Source of the DNA: Thiotrichaceae bacterium
Lineage (GTDB): Bacteria; Pseudomonadota; Gammaproteobacteria; Thiotrichales; Thiotrichaceae
Direction: 5' to 3'
Length of the DNA stretch: 6,427 nt
Assembly: GCA_027008885.1 (NCBI GenBank)
Contig: JALVDQ010000490.1
Location: 1-6,427 of the forward strand
In this document: in pieces, positions 4,633 through 6,427 of the stretch
Layout: every line of letters begins with the position of its first letter
How positions within the stretch are numbered: the first letter of the stretch is position 1
The notes under the pieces: generated by a model
Databases searched by the model: none
What the model was told of the DNA's origin: nothing
Seen by the model: only the letters and a program-made list of their open reading frames with translations
Position numbers and translations under genes: made by a program

Positions 4633-5277
4633 TCACGTTTTCGCCTGGGCAGATTCAGAGAAATCACCCGTATTAATAAAATTTTGACATAAATGGGCGA
4701 CTTCTTTTGAAAATAATAATCCAGTGTGAGATGTGTTTACTGTGATGTGAGCCGTCTGCTTCGGGTGTTGTGTTTCCTTGACAAGAACGCTTCCATCACT
4801 TTCGCCTGGCAAGCTTCCGGTAATCATTCCCAGCCCCTGGTTGCGTGTGCCGGCGATCATACCCCAGTCACGCCCACAGCTCCATTCGGGTATATTTTCA
4901 CCTGATAGAGCGCCCGGCATACTTTGTGCGAGCAAGAGGGAAATAATTGGCCATTTGCGGATTTTCTGCGCTACCCAGCTACCATTTACAGGAGAACCAA
5001 GCATAACGACCCTGCCGGGTGGTATCTCAGCAAACTGCTCAAAAAGATGCATAATAATAAGTCCGCCGAGACTGTGACCGACAAGATGCAGGTTTGGCAG
5101 GTTTAGTTTGAGGATTTTATGATGCAATGCCCTGGCATTTTGCGCCGGAGTTTTAAGAACGGAGTGATAAAAAGCATAATGAACCTGAAAGCCTGCTTTT
5201 TTAAGTTGATGCCCCAGAAAACGCATTTCCAGCGGGTTCATCAGAACGCCGTGAATCAGTAACAGATGGGTCTGCAC
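4633..5277 (-). CDS. Small alpha/beta-fold hydrolase (lipase/esterase-like)
   Basis: The 214-residue protein is a compact alpha/beta hydrolase. It opens with LLLIHGVLMNP (5-15), where H9-G10 fit the oxyanion-hole strand. The nucleophile elbow HLVGHSLGGL (64-73) gives Ser69. SDGSV (160-164) offers Asp161 and NTSHTGLL (181-188) offers His184, a complete and correctly ordered triad. The look is that of the PGAP1/lipase-like group acting on ester or acyl bonds; the natural substrate is not known. No signal peptide is seen, so it is probably cytosolic. The start is GTG (5275-5277), chosen because the first strand and the HG motif need residues before the next Met (13). AGAAGAG lies six bases upstream within the end of ygfZ. 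Only three bases separate it from the ygfZ stop, so it is probably translationally coupled. Confidence 0.85.
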   Translation of the reverse strand: MQTHLLLIHGVLMNPLEMRFLGHQLKKAGFQVHYAFYHSVLKTPAQNARALHHKILKLNLPNLHLVGHSLGGLIIMHLFEQFAEIPPGRVVMLGSPVNGSWVAQKIRKWPIISLLLAQSMPGALSGENIPEWSCGRDWGMIAGTRNQGLGMITGSLPGESDGSVLVKETQHPKQTAHITVNTSHTGLLFSKEVAHLCQNFINTGDFSESAQAKT

Positions 5278-5280
5278 GAG

Positions 5281-6345
5281 TTACTCTTCTAAAGAATAGG
5301 GTAAATTCAGTAAAGTAATCTGTGCTTCCTGCGCAGCTGTGAGCGATAGTGGCTTGTCGGCTTCTGCAATTTTCAGTACAGCGAGTGCCTCGACTTTATT
5401 TTCAGGGTTAATAACGGCATTCAGTATTTTCCCTGCCTCCTTGTCGTTATCACTGGCTATGGCATCGTTGATTGCAGGCAGTTTATCTGTATCGACAAGC
5501 AGGTGATACATGCGACGCCTGGTTTTGCCAAGATAGTTGAGACGGGCAACAACTTCCTGCCCCGGATAGCAGCCTTTTTTAAAGCTGACACCGCCTATGG
5601 CAGTGTAATTGACCATTTGGGGTATCCATTTCTCCGAGCTGGCTTTTGCAATGACAGGAATACCGGCAAGGATATTATGGTAATCCCAGGCACATTGGGG
5701 GAAAATTCTGGCAGTTTGACTCAAAGCCTGCAAAAGTTGCTTGCCTTCAGCGGCTTCGGCATAAATCTCAAACCGCGGCATAGTTCCTGGTATAGCCCCC
5801 GGTGCAGAGCCATCAATACATAAAATACTAAATGACTGGTGGTTTATGCCCTGACCAGCTTGATTTGCCAAAGTGCTATCCAGCCCGCTCTGTGCTGCAA
5901 CTGCATTTTGCAGAAGACTGACTGCATTTTCGCCGGAAAATCCAAAATAAACCAGTGAATCAGAAGCATCTTCAATGCTCACTTTGGACATCATGACATA
6001 CATGCCCAGTTTTTTTATGACATGTTCAAGCAAATCTGCGGCAACACACAGGTAGAAATCATCTTTTCGCCTAAAGATGCGAAAAGTGGCAATAATGCGA
6101 CCTTTTGGAGAACACCATGCGCTGATCTGATGGCTTGTTTCAGTGACTTCACGAATATCATTGGTGAGCTGGTTTTGCAGAAAGGTTTCTGCATCCTCAC
6201 CTGAAACCCTGATTAATCCATAGCCAGACAGATCAGCAAGCATTGGCTCGTCAGCAGATGCCTTTTGAGAATGCAAAGAGTCATGCTGATTTTTTTCAAG
6301 ATTGACTCCTTGCGCCTTGAGAAATTCCTCCCAGCCAGGATTCAT
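5281..6345 (-). CDS. ygfZ: YgfZ/GcvT-like folate-binding protein for Fe-S enzymes
   Basis: YgfZ (IBA57 family) supports the activity of certain Fe-S enzymes, including the tRNA methylthiotransferase MiaB, in a folate-dependent manner; it looks like the glycine-cleavage T protein but does not act in that system. The signature KGCYPGQE (257-264) with the essential Cys259 is present, preceded by NYTAIGGVSFKK (246-257) and followed by VVARLNYLGKTRRRMY. The GcvT-like beginning is seen in DLSGYGLIRVSGEDAETFLQ (38-57) and LTNDI (60-64), then CSPKGRIIATFRIF (78-91). Length (354) is at the upper end of the usual 300-350, owing to about 30 extra N-terminal residues rich in polar side chains. The ATG has GAGAAG six bases upstream. 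Its stop is three bases before the hydrolase GTG, and its start directly abuts the previous gene's stop. Confidence 0.93.
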   Translation of the reverse strand: MNPGWEEFLKAQGVNLEKNQHDSLHSQKASADEPMLADLSGYGLIRVSGEDAETFLQNQLTNDIREVTETSHQISAWCSPKGRIIATFRIFRRKDDFYLCVAADLLEHVIKKLGMYVMMSKVSIEDASDSLVYFGFSGENAVSLLQNAVAAQSGLDSTLANQAGQGINHQSFSILCIDGSAPGAIPGTMPRFEIYAEAAEGKQLLQALSQTARIFPQCAWDYHNILAGIPVIAKASSEKWIPQMVNYTAIGGVSFKKGCYPGQEVVARLNYLGKTRRRMYHLLVDTDKLPAINDAIASDNDKEAGKILNAVINPENKVEALAVLKIAEADKPLSLTAAQEAQITLLNLPYSLEE

Positions 6346-6427
6346 TTATTTCTTCTCGGTTTTTTCTGCTGCCTTTTCTTTTTCCGCTGCTTTTTTATCA
6401 GCAGCAGGCTCTTCAGGAAGTGTGATT
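6346..6427 (-). CDS. 3' end of an unidentified gene with Ala/Lys/Glu-rich tail
   Basis: An open frame enters from the right edge and ends with TAA at 6346-6348, immediately next to the ygfZ ATG. The visible residues begin ITLPEEPAADKKAAEKEK and go on AAEKTEKK. This charged, low-complexity tail is probably disordered and is too short and biased to name the protein. The zero-base junction and the ygfZ ribosome-binding site lying inside this gene imply that the two are co-transcribed. Most of the gene is outside the window. Confidence 0.6.
   Translation of the reverse strand, partial: ITLPEEPAADKKAAEKEKAAEKTEKK

Noticed and set aside
4778..5106. Two + strand ORFs of 60-99 codons opposite the hydrolase
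   Set aside because: They are shadows of the hydrolase frame, which carries a full catalytic triad; no independent start signal or domain is seen.

Overview
The window looks like chromosomal DNA of a gammaproteobacterium with low to moderate GC. The evidence is a recognisable 6S RNA of the gammaproteobacterial type, the order birA-coaX-SPOR protein (also found in pseudomonads and relatives), a type III (CoaX) pantothenate kinase, and a YgfZ/GcvT-like protein. Genus cannot be fixed from the sequence. The first ~250 bases are much more AT-rich than the genes.

Layout, left to right. Bases 1-250 are non-coding and hold a terminator-like hairpin (84-108) and an AT-rich inverted repeat (138-163). 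A plausible sigma-70 promoter at 250-278 precedes a 6S RNA gene (ssrS, about 289-476, + strand). Everything from 520 to the right edge is a co-directional minus-strand gene cluster. In transcription order (right to left) it is: the 3' tip of an unidentified gene with an Ala/Lys/Glu-rich tail; ygfZ; a small alpha/beta hydrolase; a 48-codon ORF made of repeat DNA; a stand-alone prolyl-tRNA synthetase anticodon-binding-domain protein; an MFS transporter of the HcaT/phenylpropionate type; birA (ligase only, no DNA-binding domain); coaX; and a membrane-anchored SPOR-domain protein. Most junctions are 0-15 bases, so an operon or a few overlapping operons is likely. The main breaks are the 214-base repeat region 4419-4632 and the 50-base coaX-SPOR gap. 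The SPOR gene converges on the 6S RNA gene.

The cluster mixes cofactor functions (biotin attachment by BirA, first step of CoA synthesis by CoaX, Fe-S protein maintenance by YgfZ) with envelope functions (SPOR protein, MFS carrier). No single pathway ties them together, so it reads as a housekeeping cluster.

The most unusual part is 4414-4626. A 29-bp sequence carrying a G-rich ribosome-binding-like tract plus ATGGGT start occurs twice, 184 bp apart, with one mismatch. Between the copies lie a pair of inverted GTAG-type REP units (a BIME-like element) and six tandem 7-bp repeats. The outer copy opens a 48-codon ORF made almost wholly of these repeats; the inner copy is the start of the ProRS-like gene. 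No defence system, CRISPR array, insertion sequence with transposase or tRNA gene was seen.
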